A stretch of DNA of 64,000 bases, from NCBI GenBank assembly GCA_963580285.1, contig OY757020.1, positions 99,637,497 to 99,701,496 of the forward strand. Reading direction: 5' to 3'. A program made the translations under genes and the position numbers. Origin of the DNA: Lucinisca nassula (Eukaryota; Mollusca; Bivalvia; Lucinida; Lucinidae). Positions 29,273 through 38,954 of this stretch are shown in pieces (the stretch's first letter is position 1; each line of letters begins with the position of its first letter). Under the pieces are notes generated by a model, which was given only the letters and a program-made list of their open reading frames with translations, did no database searches and was not told the origin of the DNA.

Positions 29273-29397
29273 CAAAAAAAAAAAGAAGAGACGGCCACAC
29301 ATCAATGATGAGGACGAAGTCGAAACGATAAGGACATTAAATATGCGAATTGGACTCGCACTTTCATCCATTTTATTTCTGGCCATGCTGTATTGAT
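29269..29397 (+). pseudogene. Possible tail-anchored small protein, shifted at an A-run
   Basis: After ATG 29269 comes an 11-A run; the other frame past it reads a basic K-R-R-P-H segment, an acidic D-E-D-E-V-E-T stretch and a hydrophobic end (I-G-L-A-L-S-S-I-L-F-L-A-M-L-Y) before TGA at 29395. One base of slippage in the A-run separates start and end. This is the last frame of the rightward block. Small size makes it uncertain. Confidence 0.3.
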
Positions 29398-29424
29398 AAT
29401 AATCCCTTTTGTTTATTTTGACGG

Positions 29425-29595
29425 CGGCCATTTTGTAACAGGCACGAAATGGCGGATTTCCGACAATTTCCGGATATTACGGAAAGTCACGAGATTTTAT
29501 GATGTCATAAAATTTTATGACGTAATAATTTCCGTAATGTCCGGACAATTACGGAAATCCGCCATTTCGTGCATGTCACAAAATGGCGGATCACA
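29425..29595. repeat. Long inverted repeat containing the upstream-block motifs
   Basis: Arms of about 70 bases (29425-29490 and 29520-29595), both holding GCACGAAATGGCGGATTTCCG or its complement, pair with about 90 percent identity by eye. Within it are TTACGGAAAGTCACGAGAT and TATGACGT, which are the reverse complement of the block upstream of ORF1 (CGTGAC, TCCGTAA, TGACGTCA). It therefore looks like a second, inverted copy of the control region, placed at the end of the rightward genes. Confidence 0.75.
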
Positions 29596-29647
29596 ATTTT
29601 CTTAAGGCAGTTGGGAGACGTATTGAGCCCGTGGGGGTGGTTTTTTT

Positions 29648-29914
29648 AAGTTCGATAGACGACAACGGGTTGGGGACAACCCATTAGACTCCGGTAAACA
29701 CCCCAGGGCGTTCACTGGAACCCAATGGATTGCCCCCTTAGTTCTGTAGACGACAATGATTCCTTATTAAGTTCGATAGACGACAATGGGTTGGGGACAA
29801 CCCATTAGACTCGGTTTTTTAAGTTCGATAGACGACAACGGGTTGGGGACAGCCCATTAGACTCCGGTAAACACCCCAGGGCGTTCACTGGAGCCCAATG
29901 GATTGCCCCCTTGT
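29648..29914. repeat. Direct repeats with GGGTTGGGGACAACCC hairpins before the tRNA
   Basis: Copies at about 29648-29739 and 29820-29914 and a partial one at 29768-29815 share AAGTTCGATAGACGACAA, a potential hairpin GGGTTGGGGACAACCC, CACCCCAGGGCGTTCACTGG and CCCAATGGATTGCCCCC. The last part is conserved at 41565-41588 of unit 3 (CCCAATCGATTGCCCCCC), directly before its tRNA. Conservation across diverged units suggests function, perhaps in 3' processing or replication. Confidence 0.75.
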
Positions 29915-29951
29915 TGTATATAGTTATTATTATTGGTTATAATTTCTAGTT

Positions 29952-30024
29952 GACACTTTAGCTCAGTTGGTAGAGCACCTGTCTGATAAGCAGGAGGTCA
30001 GAGGTTCGATTCCTCTTCGTGTCA
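29952..30024 (+). tRNA. tRNA-Ile (anticodon GAU) of unit 1
   Basis: 73 nt with a canonical D arm (GCTC-AGTTGGTA-GAGC), anticodon arm CCTGT-CTGATAA-GCAGG (anticodon GAT), 5-nt variable loop and T arm AGAGG-TTCGATT-CCTCT. Perfect A box (TAGCTCAGTTGG) and B box (GGTTCGATTCC), no intron, no encoded CCA, and a T7 run downstream as Pol III terminator. The acceptor stem pairs at positions 1-5, while 6:67 and 7:66 are mismatched, as in the unit 3 copy. GAU tRNA-Ile is normal for bacteria and organelles but rare in animal nuclear genomes, which use AAU and UAU. See the unit 3 copy for covariation. Confidence 0.93.
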
Positions 30025-30031
30025 TATTTTT

Positions 30032-30053
30032 TTATAAAAGAGCTCTTTTATAA
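30032..30053. repeat. 22-bp perfect palindrome after the tRNA (unit 1)
   Basis: Centred on GAGCTC with arms TTATAAAA and TTTTATAA, and identical in unit 3 (41708-41729). It lies 8 nt past the tRNA, between the convergent gene blocks. It could form a hairpin, carries a TATAAAAG box in both directions, and overlaps the region where both transcripts should end. Its role is unknown. Confidence 0.9.
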
Positions 30054-30131
30054 GACAACAAGTAACACATATGTATGATTATTCAAGTTCTTTTATTGTT
30101 GTTATTGTTCAGCTTTCTTGCATTCTTCCAA

Positions 30132-33066
30132 TTAAACATTATATTCTGGATGAGGTATTATTCCTCCTTCCCGTACCCCGGCCATATCCTGTATGTCCTC
30201 TATTTCTAAGACGTACCATCGATCCAGAGATAATAATGTTTTCTCGGGATAAGCATTGGAAAAGACCATGACTATAGGACTGGTAAAGATTTTACGTTGG
30301 ACGACATACTTTGTCGATATTAAATACCCATTTTTCAGGTCTTCGATCAGCCGTAGATTGTCTGGTGTTGATGATCTGGGAAGATCAAACAACACCAGAC
30401 TCTCCAGGTTGTAGAGGAAACTGTTGTTCCTTTAGTCGAGGTCTTGAAATAAAATTGTCTTGCCAAACATCCCCATGGCCATGAGGTATTGGCACATGAT
30501 GGATTTGCCTGCACCACCGGGTTCATCCACGACCCAGAACACGGTCCTGTTACAATCTCTATTGTCGTGAATTTTATCTATTAACTGCTGTTGCCAGTGT
30601 AGCAGTTCTATTCCCTTGACTCGGTCGTGGATGACCTGGATTCGTGCAGGCCATGCTCATGTGTCATTACCGATTCAAAGATCTTTCGGTCGCAAGCACT
30701 TATGGAGGAGGGGATGTAATCCCCATAAGTGATGTCAGATCCTGTTGTTTCCTGATAATATTTGGTCGCACGATATACCGTGGACGTAAATTCCATGGGA
30801 ATGTTAAGGAGGACCGCCTGTTTGTCCTCCTTTGTTACGTAGCGGACACATTCCCTGAAATTTACAGGGCGACGGATATCGTGGATTCTGAATCCAAACT
30901 TCTTAAAAAATAAACGTTTGAAAATGGCAAACGTATATTTCTTCTCTGTTTGGCAATACATGTGTGAGTGCGAGTGTTTCATTCGATGGGCGCCATATTC
31001 GTTGCATATGGCGGCCTTCTGAATGAAACTTGCGGCCTTTGTCATTCTTTTACGTTTTCGGTACATCCGTCTGGAATCTCTAAACAGATCTGGATGTTTC
31101 TCAAATAACCGTTGGATTAAATCTCCATGGGTCTCTGGACCACCGGCGACTGGCTTTTTGTAATGTCTTTTTTTATTCCGCATGTATCTTATTGTCGCCT
31201 TATGCTGGGGAGTCATTCTGTGTCTTGTTAGTAATTCCTGCGACCTGAAATTTTTACAGCAGACAGTGCATGAACATGCGGCTTTCATTAGGCAGTGTGC
31301 TATTTTATATTTAACAGGTCGCTGGAATTCTAATAAGAAATGACTCCCCGCTTTGGCTTTGTCAGTTTTGGGCCTTGCAAATGTGAGCTCATCTAAGTCG
31401 CCGGTGCCAGAGACCGTTTCATCGGCGACTGCAACTGTGTCCTTTTCTTGTGTAGTATGCCTCCTTGATTTTAAATGAGGTTTCACGTTTCTTTTCTGTT
31501 TAATTACAATGTCACAAACAGTACAAAACTACTGGTTATCGTCCTGCTTTAAAATCAAGGAGCCAAACTCCTCAGAATCAGAGGCCGTTGCAGTCACCGA
31601 TGATTTTTTTTTTTTCAACTGAGTTATCAGGAGTATGAGGTCTTTTTGTACCTTTGGGGGGTTCTGTTGGTTTGGTGGATTGTTGGGTTATCTTTTTGTG
31701 GTGATAACCTGCTACATGTCGTTCGTAGTATTCCCTCGACAGCCCTTTTTTGCCGCAGGGTGCACAGTCGTTAAATCTGTGATATTTGGCGTACTTAGAG
31801 CCTTTTGTCGCTCTAAATGCGCCAAATATTCCAGATCATCATCTATGTGATAAGTCTGTATGTCATGGAGAGGATACACCTCTATCAGCCGGTTGTTTCG
31901 ACACCTTTCCATGCAGGTCCGGCACTCCTCTGCCATGTGGACAGACATCTTTCCTCCAAAACCAACAGAATCCCAGCATCTTGAGTCTAAATTTGTACAT
32001 TATCTGGTGGTGGTATGATTTCACATGGTCCGGCCAATCCCCTATGTAAACTTTCACTTCACAGACTTGACAATGGCGTACTTCAAAGTCAGAATGATCT
32101 GTGTCATTCTGAGGTTGATCTACGACATTGTCACCGAGCCCTAATCTCAGCCACTTCTGCATGCCGCTTGACATGACAAGATATTCTGATTGCAATATTT
32201 TAGCTTTAATATTTTGCTGTATTTCTGAGTTGTCTTTGCCACTTCTCTGAAAGTCAGATTGGGTCTTGGTGGGACGACTCCTGTTTGAACTGCCGGTCCT
32301 GTCGACCGATCTACTGGGCCTCGGGGCCGGGCACGGACCGGGTGTTGACGGGCCGGGTGTAGGTTCACTTTGTGCATCATTATATTCTAGTTTGACCGTT
32401 TCTTCAGGTGTTAACGGGCTATCATCCCCAGATTGCAACTTCCGTACACGTTTGTGTATGTTCATTAAATTGCTCAGTCCATCAAGTTTAAATTGTTTTG
32501 TTCTAGAGTTCATAGGGTTTACAATTTCCTTCTCATATTTCTCTCGTCGTTGAGGGAAGAAAACCTTGAAAGGTTTCTTTCTGTTAGGTGGTGTTTGCTT
32601 CATTGGACGCATGGTTTTCTCAAACATATCAACATATTCGTCAGTTGTACGTTGGTACTCATTCACGGTTGGCTCATCGTCGAAGGTGACTCTTCGCCTC
32701 ACTGCAGGAGGAGGGGCTAATTCGGGGTCTTCCTCCACCGGTTCATCTTCAGACGATATAGATATACTTGAATCTGAAGAGACTTCAATAACTTCTTCCA
32801 TTTCGTCTCTTTTACGTTTCTGAAACAACAAGGACATAGAAAAATTAAGAACATACCCGTGAAATGATCTTGTCTATCACTGGTTTAAGATCTGGCAATT
32901 CTTCAACTTCCATGTAGGGGTTTGGGGGGATTTCCTCATTTTCTGGCTCATTGTCATCAATGAATTGTTCATCATAGTCCGAAATATTCTCTACTTCGCA
33001 CTCATCATCACTATCATTGTCAATGTCATCCTCGACCTCACATTCATAATCTATAAATTCCGCCAT
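30132..33066 (-). pseudogene. Zinc-finger Rep (HUH endonuclease + SF3 helicase) of unit 1, broken
   Basis: Exon 1 (33066-32857) codes for an acidic 70-residue N-terminus. A 37-nt GT-AG intron (32856-32820, GTATGT...TTTCAG) leads into exon 2, with a basic K-R-K-R start, a Ser/Pro linker and C2H2 fingers. The same frame passes through a poly-A run (near 31604) into the Rep core, so N-part and Rep were one gene. Lesions: frameshifts near 31955 and 31745, TAG at 31531-31529, a frameshift near 30615, and TAA at 30434-30432. The helicase end is still readable (L-F-D-L-P-R, L-S-L-D-R-W). Compare the intact core at 41810-43276. Confidence 0.82.
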
Positions 33067-33175
33067 ATTGAGAAGCACGTCTGTATAGTATGAAACTTTA
33101 CATAAGTGTGACTATGCACACGTTAAAATCACCCGATCAGTACAGCAAGTCAGCCGGGAACCAATATTGATTTTT

Positions 33176-33238
33176 CTTGCTGCGGCAGGTATTTCTAGTA
33201 ATACTTTGTACCTGCCGCGCAGCACGCAGCACAGCAAG
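33176..33238. promoter_or_regulatory. Stem-loop with TAGTAATAC loop, candidate rolling-circle origin (unit 1/2)
   Basis: A perfect inner stem GCGGCAGGTA (33182-33191) / TACCTGCCGC (33209-33218) closes a 17-nt loop holding TAGTAATAC at 33196-33204. CRESS-DNA viruses have TAGTATTAC-type nonamers in such loops, nicked before the final AC. Outer arms carry repeated GCAGCAC/CTTGCTG, possible Rep-binding iterons. A duplicate of the right flank (CAGCAAGTCAGCCGGGAACCAATATTG) precedes it at 33143. It separates the leftward Rep of unit 1 from the rightward ORF1 of unit 2. Confidence 0.75.
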
Positions 33239-33319
33239 TTACAGCCGGGAACCAATATTGATTTTTTGCACACGGCACTTAGTGGTGGCGTGATTCCTAA
33301 AAATAGAATTATTGGAAAA

Positions 33320-33430
33320 AAATTATGACGTCATCAAAATTTTATGACGTCATAATATCTCGTGACTGTCCGTAACCAATCGGATTACGGAAAAATCCGG
33401 AAATTACCGGTTCTTTCCGGGAAATCTTAC
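33320..33430 (+). promoter_or_regulatory. Conserved upstream block of ORF1 (unit 2)
   Basis: Two TGACGTCA palindromes (33326-33333 and 33345-33352) flank an ATCAAAATTTTA spacer, followed by CGTGAC, an inverted TCCGTAA...TTACGGA pair around CCAATCGGA, and CCGG repeats. Order and spacing are shared with the other units. Possible promoter or Rep/host-factor sites. Confidence 0.55.
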
Positions 33431-33471
33431 GGACAAGAATAAACACGTGAGTTATTTTCTCTCATTTTACA

Positions 33472-33795
33472 ATGGAAAATCGTTGTGAACAGATTCAATT
33501 TTGTTGCTCTTGTGAATCAGAGGAGGATCATAAGATATTATTAAGTAGCAGAAGGGCAGAGAACGACATATTAAAGAAGTACTTTCAAGATAACACTCTT
33601 ACTGTCGCTGTCAAACTCTCGGAACACTTGAAGGACAAACCCGCTTTGTATTACCTTATCGAGAAGAGAATAGATGGAGCATTTGATTCGTTAGTTATTA
33701 CGACCGCAGAGATCCGGGAAGGCGAACTTGATATCGTAAACTTACAAAGAAATGTCACGAAGAGATTGGCAGGAACTGCTCCAAGAGGTATCTAA
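33472..33795 (+). CDS. ORF1 of unit 2, extended by loss of its stop
   Basis: Starts like ORF1 of the other units, with F-C-C-S-C and H-L-K-D-K-P-A-L-Y-Y-L. In the almost identical unit 4 copy the frame stops at TAA after 90 codons. Here that codon reads CAA, and the frame runs on 17 codons into ORF2, giving 107 residues. The extra tail is probably meaningless. This ORF1 is clearly diverged from those of units 1 and 3. Confidence 0.65.
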   Translation: MENRCEQIQFCCSCESEEDHKILLSSRRAENDILKKYFQDNTLTVAVKLSEHLKDKPALYYLIEKRIDGAFDSLVITTAEIREGELDIVNLQRNVTKRLAGTAPRGI

Positions 33796-34045
33796 GTTGA
33801 ATAAAAATGTCAAGTATACTTTAGAGAAAGCACTAGAGACAAAAGAAGAACTGGCAGGAATCACGGTAGCTATTGACAGGATTGAAGAGAAGGTTCGTTT
33901 CTTTCAAACCTGTTTAGCAGAATTCAATGCGAGACTGGTTCAGGTGGAGTACCTTACAGACACAGTAGGTCATCTCGATTATCGACTTTCTGCTGTAGAA
34001 GATAGACTTAATAACCTTAATTCACATCATTATGTCGACCAGTAA
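33752..34045 (+). CDS. ORF2 of unit 2, coiled-coil protein
   Basis: 97 residues, with heptad-like helix along most of its length (L-L-Q-E-V-S-K-L to V-E-D-R-L-N-N-L). Identical in predicted protein to the unit 4 copy (45086-45379) and diverged from units 1 and 3. Its end overlaps a further small frame (ATG 34032) that breaks at an A-run. Confidence 0.65.
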   Translation: MSRRDWQELLQEVSKLNKNVKYTLEKALETKEELAGITVAIDRIEEKVRFFQTCLAEFNARLVQVEYLTDTVGHLDYRLSAVEDRLNNLNSHHYVDQ

Positions 34046-34227
34046 GGACTGGGTACGACGTAAAAATGTAAAAAAAACTAGAAATAATAGTGTGTGATGA
34101 CAAACCAGACCAACACAGAAATTCTAAGAAGATGATAGCCAATAAATTTAGACATATGGAATCTATGGCAATCATATCTGAAACAAAAACAATAGAAGCT
34201 ATGGCTATTTCAGATACATTATGAGAT

Positions 34228-34302
34228 ATGGCAAGAATAAAGCAGACACAAAGAAAGCGCTTCAACTTTCCAGCACCATTCACCCTCCGATATCTCATAA
34301 TG
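34228..34302 (+). pseudogene. Histone H3-like tail fragment of unit 2
   Basis: From ATG 34228 the frame reads M-A-R-I-K-Q-T-Q-R-K-R-F, an H3-type tail with K4 and K9 positions kept, in the place after ORF2 where units 1 and 3 have their H3-like gene. After about 25 codons it runs into Penelope-like sequence, so only the tail remains. The preceding 34032-34227 holds short frames split at an A8 run (M-S-T-S-K-D-W-V-R-R-K), probably one broken gene. Confidence 0.7.
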
Positions 34303-34712
34303 TATGAGCCCGACCAGAGACAGAGCATCAGGCACCAACCAACATTATCTCTTTAATTTTCAATAAGCCTTTACGTTGGAGCCGTCATAGAATCTGAGGC
34401 CTGACCCACCGGCGTGCAATTAAAGAGGGAAGCAAAGTTGCCAACCGTGATTGGGTTAACTACCATGCATGCAGTCTGTCGTATAATATCCATGTTGTAC
34501 CCAATCTTTTTATATCGAAGAATGATTTTACGAAATTGGGTGCTGAAGTCATTGCGGTTATATATTTTTCTGAATTTATATACTAAGTCACCATAAAATT
34601 CGGGTTCCGATAGACCTTGTTGCAGAAGAGATTTAAGTCCAATATTGAATTTTGAAATTAAATCAGAATGGCATCTATAAAATTTTGAAAAGGCTTGCGT
34701 AGTTTATGGTAC
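34303..34712 (-). mobile_element. Penelope-like element fragment
   Basis: Near-identical to 62286-62698 of the larger Penelope-like copy and to 45640-46050. It covers the end of the RT frame (minus strand) and the downstream region. The left junction is with the H3 tail fragment, the right with non-LTR retrotransposon 5' sequence. Confidence 0.75.
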
Positions 34713-36593
34713 CGGCTTTTCGGTGTAGACGTGGGGCCGTGCGGTCCGGCACGGTCAATCGGCTGGTCGCGCCGAGCCCTAGAGATACCGCTTTGCTTTC
34801 TCTTCAACTCTTTTTGTATCTTTCCTGATACCAACCATATGCCCATTTACCTTACCCTTTTCTGTCTTTTTATCTCTAGAAGGCGGTGGCTAAACGGATC
34901 AATCGTGTAGGCATTTTGTTTATACGAGTATATCTCACGTGTATCTCTAACACCTGCGAGCTGGATAACCACTCCATTATGGTGTTCCCTTATAGGGCTC
35001 CACGGAGGGCGGAGAGCGATTGGGACGAAACTAGAAATTTTTCCTTATGCCTAATGGAAAAAAACATAACCGCAACGCATCCAAACGTAAAAAAGACGAG
35101 GAATCATCCGAAACGGATGAACCCAGTCAACAGTCAAGCCAGCAGTCTGCAGCACCAAAGCAACTTAATTTTCCACGCTTCTTGGTAATGTCTTCATGTG
35201 AAGATACACGCACTGTGTCAAGTTTATCCCCATTTGTGATTGAAAAGAGCATCATGTCCTTTGCCGGACATCCCAAAAGCATTAAAAAGCTTAAGTCAGG
35301 TGACCTTTTACTAGAAGTCTAGAGAGAACAGCAGGTGAAAAGCCTGCTTGGTACCACAAAGCTCTTCGATCTCAAGGTCAAAGTATCTCTGGTTAATACA
35401 CTTAACTCATGCAAAGGTGTTATCCGCAGCCCAGAGCTCCGTCCTTGCAGCGATGCAGAGATAGTTGAGAACTTGAGATCGGAAGGCGTCATTGGTGTAC
35501 GTAACATCCAAGTTCGTAGAGGTGGTGTATTGAAACCAACGGGTACTTACGTGTTGACTTTTAATACACCAGTTCTACCCAAGAAAATCAAAGTAGCATA
35601 TCTTTCAGTTAACGTGGATGTTTATATACAAAACCCTCTTAGATGTTACTCGTGTCAGGTTTTTGGCCACCACGAAAGCAGATGTCAAAACAAAAATCTC
35701 TGTCCAAATTGTGGTGAAGAAAAACATGTCGATAATCATCAAAACTGTAAAAATGAGGCCAAATGTGTAAATTGTGGTGGCAAGCATGCTGTTTTCTCTC
35801 GAGATTGTCCGGCATGGAAAAAGAAAAAGAAATACTTACTGTCAAATACCAAAGGGGGGTGACATTCCCAGAAGCGCGGAAAATTGTTGACGATCGATAC
35901 ACAATACCAACCACCAGTTACGCCAGCATCACAAAGGGTGCTGGTAAACAAGTTTCAAGCTCCGCAACGCAGACTGTTGAATCATGCATAGCTGAATTAA
36001 AGAAATCCGGTGCATGGAGCAAATCCACTCCAGCACCACAAAGTTCAACCAATTTATCAAATGGCGCAATCCAGGTTGCTGCGGATTGGTCGACAGCGAC
36101 CGTACCGAAGCCAGCGCCGCATGTAAAAGAGAAACTCGACCCAGGTCGAACTAATAAGGGATCGGAAGATCCGAAAAGCAATTGTCTCTAAAACAAACAG
36201 ACAGACAACGTAAAATGGAAAGAGACAATATTAAATTTCAGAACAGATTCGGATCTTTGAGTGACAGTGATATGGAGTTTGAAGCTCCATCATCACCGAG
36301 TAGCAATAACAGATCGAGGTCTGCAACACCACGAGCTGGTGGTAGCAGATCTATATCACCAATTGCAGCTCCAATATAGTTTCTAGTCTTAATCTCTTCA
36401 TAAAATGGATTTAAAACACAAAATAATACAATGGAATTGTCGAGGTCTTAAATAAAATTATAACGAACTGTTATTACTTATTTCGTTATTAAACCCATCG
36501 GTTTTTTGTTTGCAAGAAACTTTTTTAAAAACTGATGACAACATTGATGTCAGGGGTTTCAATACATACAACCATATCTATTCTGATGGTAAC
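34713..36593 (+). mobile_element. Non-LTR retrotransposon fragment (ORF1 and endonuclease start)
   Basis: Contains GC-rich 5' leader (GTGCGGTCCGGCACGGTCAA), a broken zinc-knuckle ORF1 (about 35047-36379, with TAG at 35320 and a frameshift near 35855; knuckles C-Y-S-C...H-E-S-R-C and C-P-N-C...H) and the first 60 codons of the endonuclease (Q-W-N-C-R-G from 36404). It is a segmental copy of 46051-47931 and stops abruptly at a Rep-gene fragment. Confidence 0.85.
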
Positions 36594-36595
36594 AG

Positions 36596-36798
36596 ATTGG
36601 TTGAATTGTTTCCTCTCCATAACTGTCCTCTGTATGACTTAGAGGATGACTGCGAATATTTGGCGCATTTAGAGCGAGAAAAGGCTCTGAATACGCCAAC
36701 TATTCAAGATCGTTATGACTGCGACCAACTGACAAAACTGACAACAACCCAGAGAAAAAAAAAAACCCAAACTGATAACAACCCGGGTGTAGCAAAAA
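36596..36798 (+). pseudogene. Inverted fragment of the Rep zinc-finger region
   Basis: The plus strand reads R-L-V-E-L-F-P-L-H-N-C-P-L-Y-D-L-E, which is the minus-strand Rep sequence at about 36987-36937 in opposite orientation. It is fused in frame to the truncated endonuclease by chance and ends in an A-rich run. It marks an inversion or template-switch junction. Confidence 0.7.
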
Positions 36799-36805
36799 AA
36801 AAAAA

Positions 36806-38711
36806 CTAACCGTAATACTCGCGGGATAAACCTTTTTTCCCGCAGGGTTCGCAGTCATAACGATCTTGAATAGTTGGCGTATTCAGAGCCTTTTCTCGCT
36901 CTAAATGCGCCAAATATTCGCAGTCATCCTCTAAGTCATACAGAGGACAGTTATGGAGAGGAAACAATTCAACCAATCTATGGTTGCGTTGCCTCACCAT
37001 ACAGGTCCTGCATTCTTCTGCTATGTGCACAGCCACATCTTTACGACCAAACCAACAGTACCCCAACAACTTACTTTTTACCTTATACATGATCTGGTGA
37101 TAGTAACTGCGAACATGCTCCGGCCAGTTACCAATGAACACCTTTACATCACATACCTGACAATGTCGTTGTTCAAACTCTGCATGATCAGTGTCATCCC
37201 TAGGATGAACAACAACATTGTCTCCAATACTCAGTCTTAACCATTTCTTTAAACCTGTACTCATTACCAAGTATTCTGCATGATTGATCTTGGTTTTCAT
37301 ATTCAACTGTATGTCAGAATAATCATGGCCGGCTTTTTGATAGTCTCCCTGGTGCCTGGTCGGAGCACGGGCCCTATCAGAGCTTCCAGTACGGTCGGCC
37401 TGCCTTCCTCTGGGGATCGGACCACCTGTTGACGGACCGGGTTGTGGTGCTGGTTCAGGGTTATCAGCATTTTCATTCACCTTGTAATTGACCATTTCTG
37501 ACGGTGTTAATGGGTCATTATTACCACTTTCTATCTTTCTCACTCGTTTATGTATGTTAACTAACAGACTCAAATTGTCTAATTTCAATTGTTTTGTTTT
37601 GCTCTGTCTCTGGTCGGGCTCATCGGAGTCTAACTGTTGGTTTTCTTTTGCTCCAGCATTTCAGTGGTTTCTTGCTGTCGAGTCCTCACCGTTGTCTCAC
37701 CTCTGTGGTTCTTTGATTTCTGTGTTCACGGAGATGTTGCACTGATGAGTTAGGAGGCCTTCATGCGGACTGAACAAATTATTTGTCTAAATCGCGACGG
37801 AAGTAAGGGCGAGGATTGTGGCCACGTAAAATCGATTTAAGCCCCCCTGTGGAAATCTTCCACTGACCGTTCCAAGGCGGCTCTTCTGTGGCGATTTATT
37901 TATGTTGTTGTTTGTTACTTACTGTGTGTATCACTTGTGTCTTTTAATTTTGGATGGCCATATGGCCATTTTGTGGGAAAGTAACTGTCCATATGGCCTT
38001 CCTTTGTTTAGGTTTCCATTATGGTCTGGTCGCTTAATGTTTGTATTTCTTTCCCTTTGGTGTCTTTTATGGATGGAGTAAGTTAATTGTATCAATTCCT
38101 GATCTTTGTTTTACTTCTACTTTTCATTGGATTAATTAACTCTTTTTCATAGGCAGCTCTCTTCACAGGGAAGAATTCTCGGAACGGCTTCTTCCTTGGT
38201 GGTGGAGTGCTTCTCATGTCCTTCATCGTCTTCTCGAACATATCTACGTATTCAGGTGTAGATCTTTCGTAGGTATGTACTGTTGGTTCATCATTGAACC
38301 AGACCCGACGTTGCAGAACGGGTGGGTCTGGTTCTGCCTCCTCAGGTTCCGGTTCCATGGCCGCATCATCATCTGAGGATATGGAAATGTGTGACTCGTC
38401 GGAGGAAGACACCTCAATTTCATCCGGCTCTGCTGGTTCGATCTCTAGTTCGTCTCTCTTTCTTTTCTGAAACAATAAAGAAATATAACATAATAACATA
38501 CCCGCGCCATGATCCGGTCTACCACTGGTTGCAAGCTAGGTAAGGTTTCGGGATCGTCCAAATAAGGGTTGGGTGGGGTTGGTTCCTTAGTTTCATCATC
38601 AGTATCATCATTCAAAAAACTGTCATCATAGTCCGTCAAGTCCTCGTCGAACTCGTCATCACTTAAATCTGCCTCTTCCACCTCGCATTCAAAGTCAATA
38701 AATTCTGACAT
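36806..38711 (-). pseudogene. Zinc-finger Rep N-terminal region of unit 2, interrupted
   Basis: Exon 1 from ATG 38711 (acidic, M-S-E-F-I-D), a 35-nt intron 38501-38467 (GTATGT...TTTCAG) and exon 2 with K-R-K-R-D-E-L, S-I-S-S-D-D-D and R-K-K-P-F-R. The frame is broken by a 0.5-kb insertion (37598-38121). It then continues with C-Q-V-C...H (C2H2) and C-R-T-C blocks to 36806. The catalytic Rep core is absent: the fragment ends at the finger E-P-C-G-K-K-G where unit 3 continues. Confidence 0.78.
37598..38121 (+). mobile_element. Terminal piece of the Penelope-like element inside the Rep gene
   Basis: Reverse complement of 61787-62310 with few changes, including the CATATGGCCAT region and the CACTGATGAGTTAGGAGG motif. 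Unit 3 has an uninterrupted Rep sequence at the corresponding place, so the insertion is specific to unit 2. Confidence 0.8.
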
Positions 38712-38813
38712 GCTGTCATGTTTAGTTGTGTTTAGCAACTGATTTTGAATCAAGCGCTTAAAATTTGACCTCACGTGGTTTAGTGTCATACGATTATTGG
38801 TTCCAATCCTGAC

Positions 38814-38875
38814 CTGCTGCGTTGCTGCGGCAGGTATACTAGATATACTTTGTACCTGCCGCGCAGCACAGCAAG
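38814..38875. promoter_or_regulatory. Stem-loop origin candidate (unit 2/3)
   Basis: Inner stem GCGGCAGGTA (38827-38836) / TACCTGCCGC (38853-38862), loop TACTAGATATACTTTG. It has the CTAG...ATACTTTG frame of the 33176 loop, but TAGATATAC in place of TAGTAATAC. Left arm CTGCTGCGTTGCTGC pairs with GCAGCACAGCA on the right. It lies between divergent Rep (38711) and ORF1 (39097). Confidence 0.7.
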
Positions 38876-38954
38876 TCAGCCGGGAACCAAAATCGATTTT
38901 TTTTGCACACGGCACTTATGTGGCGTGATTCCTAAAAATAGAATTCCGGGAAAT

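Noticed and set aside
29952..30024. tRNA-derived SINE head
   Set aside because: No SINE body or A-rich tail follows. The gene sits at a fixed place in two units and shows compensatory stem changes.
35335..35862. Zinc-knuckle protein as a nucleocapsid gene of the unit 2 virus
   Set aside because: It is the ORF1 of the non-LTR retrotransposon, as shown by the same protein ahead of the endonuclease in copies A and B.
37735..37775. Hammerhead ribozyme in the Penelope-like fragment (CTGATGAG present)
   Set aside because: The CTGATGAG core is there, but I could not find the matching GAAA core and stems at proper spacing on either strand.
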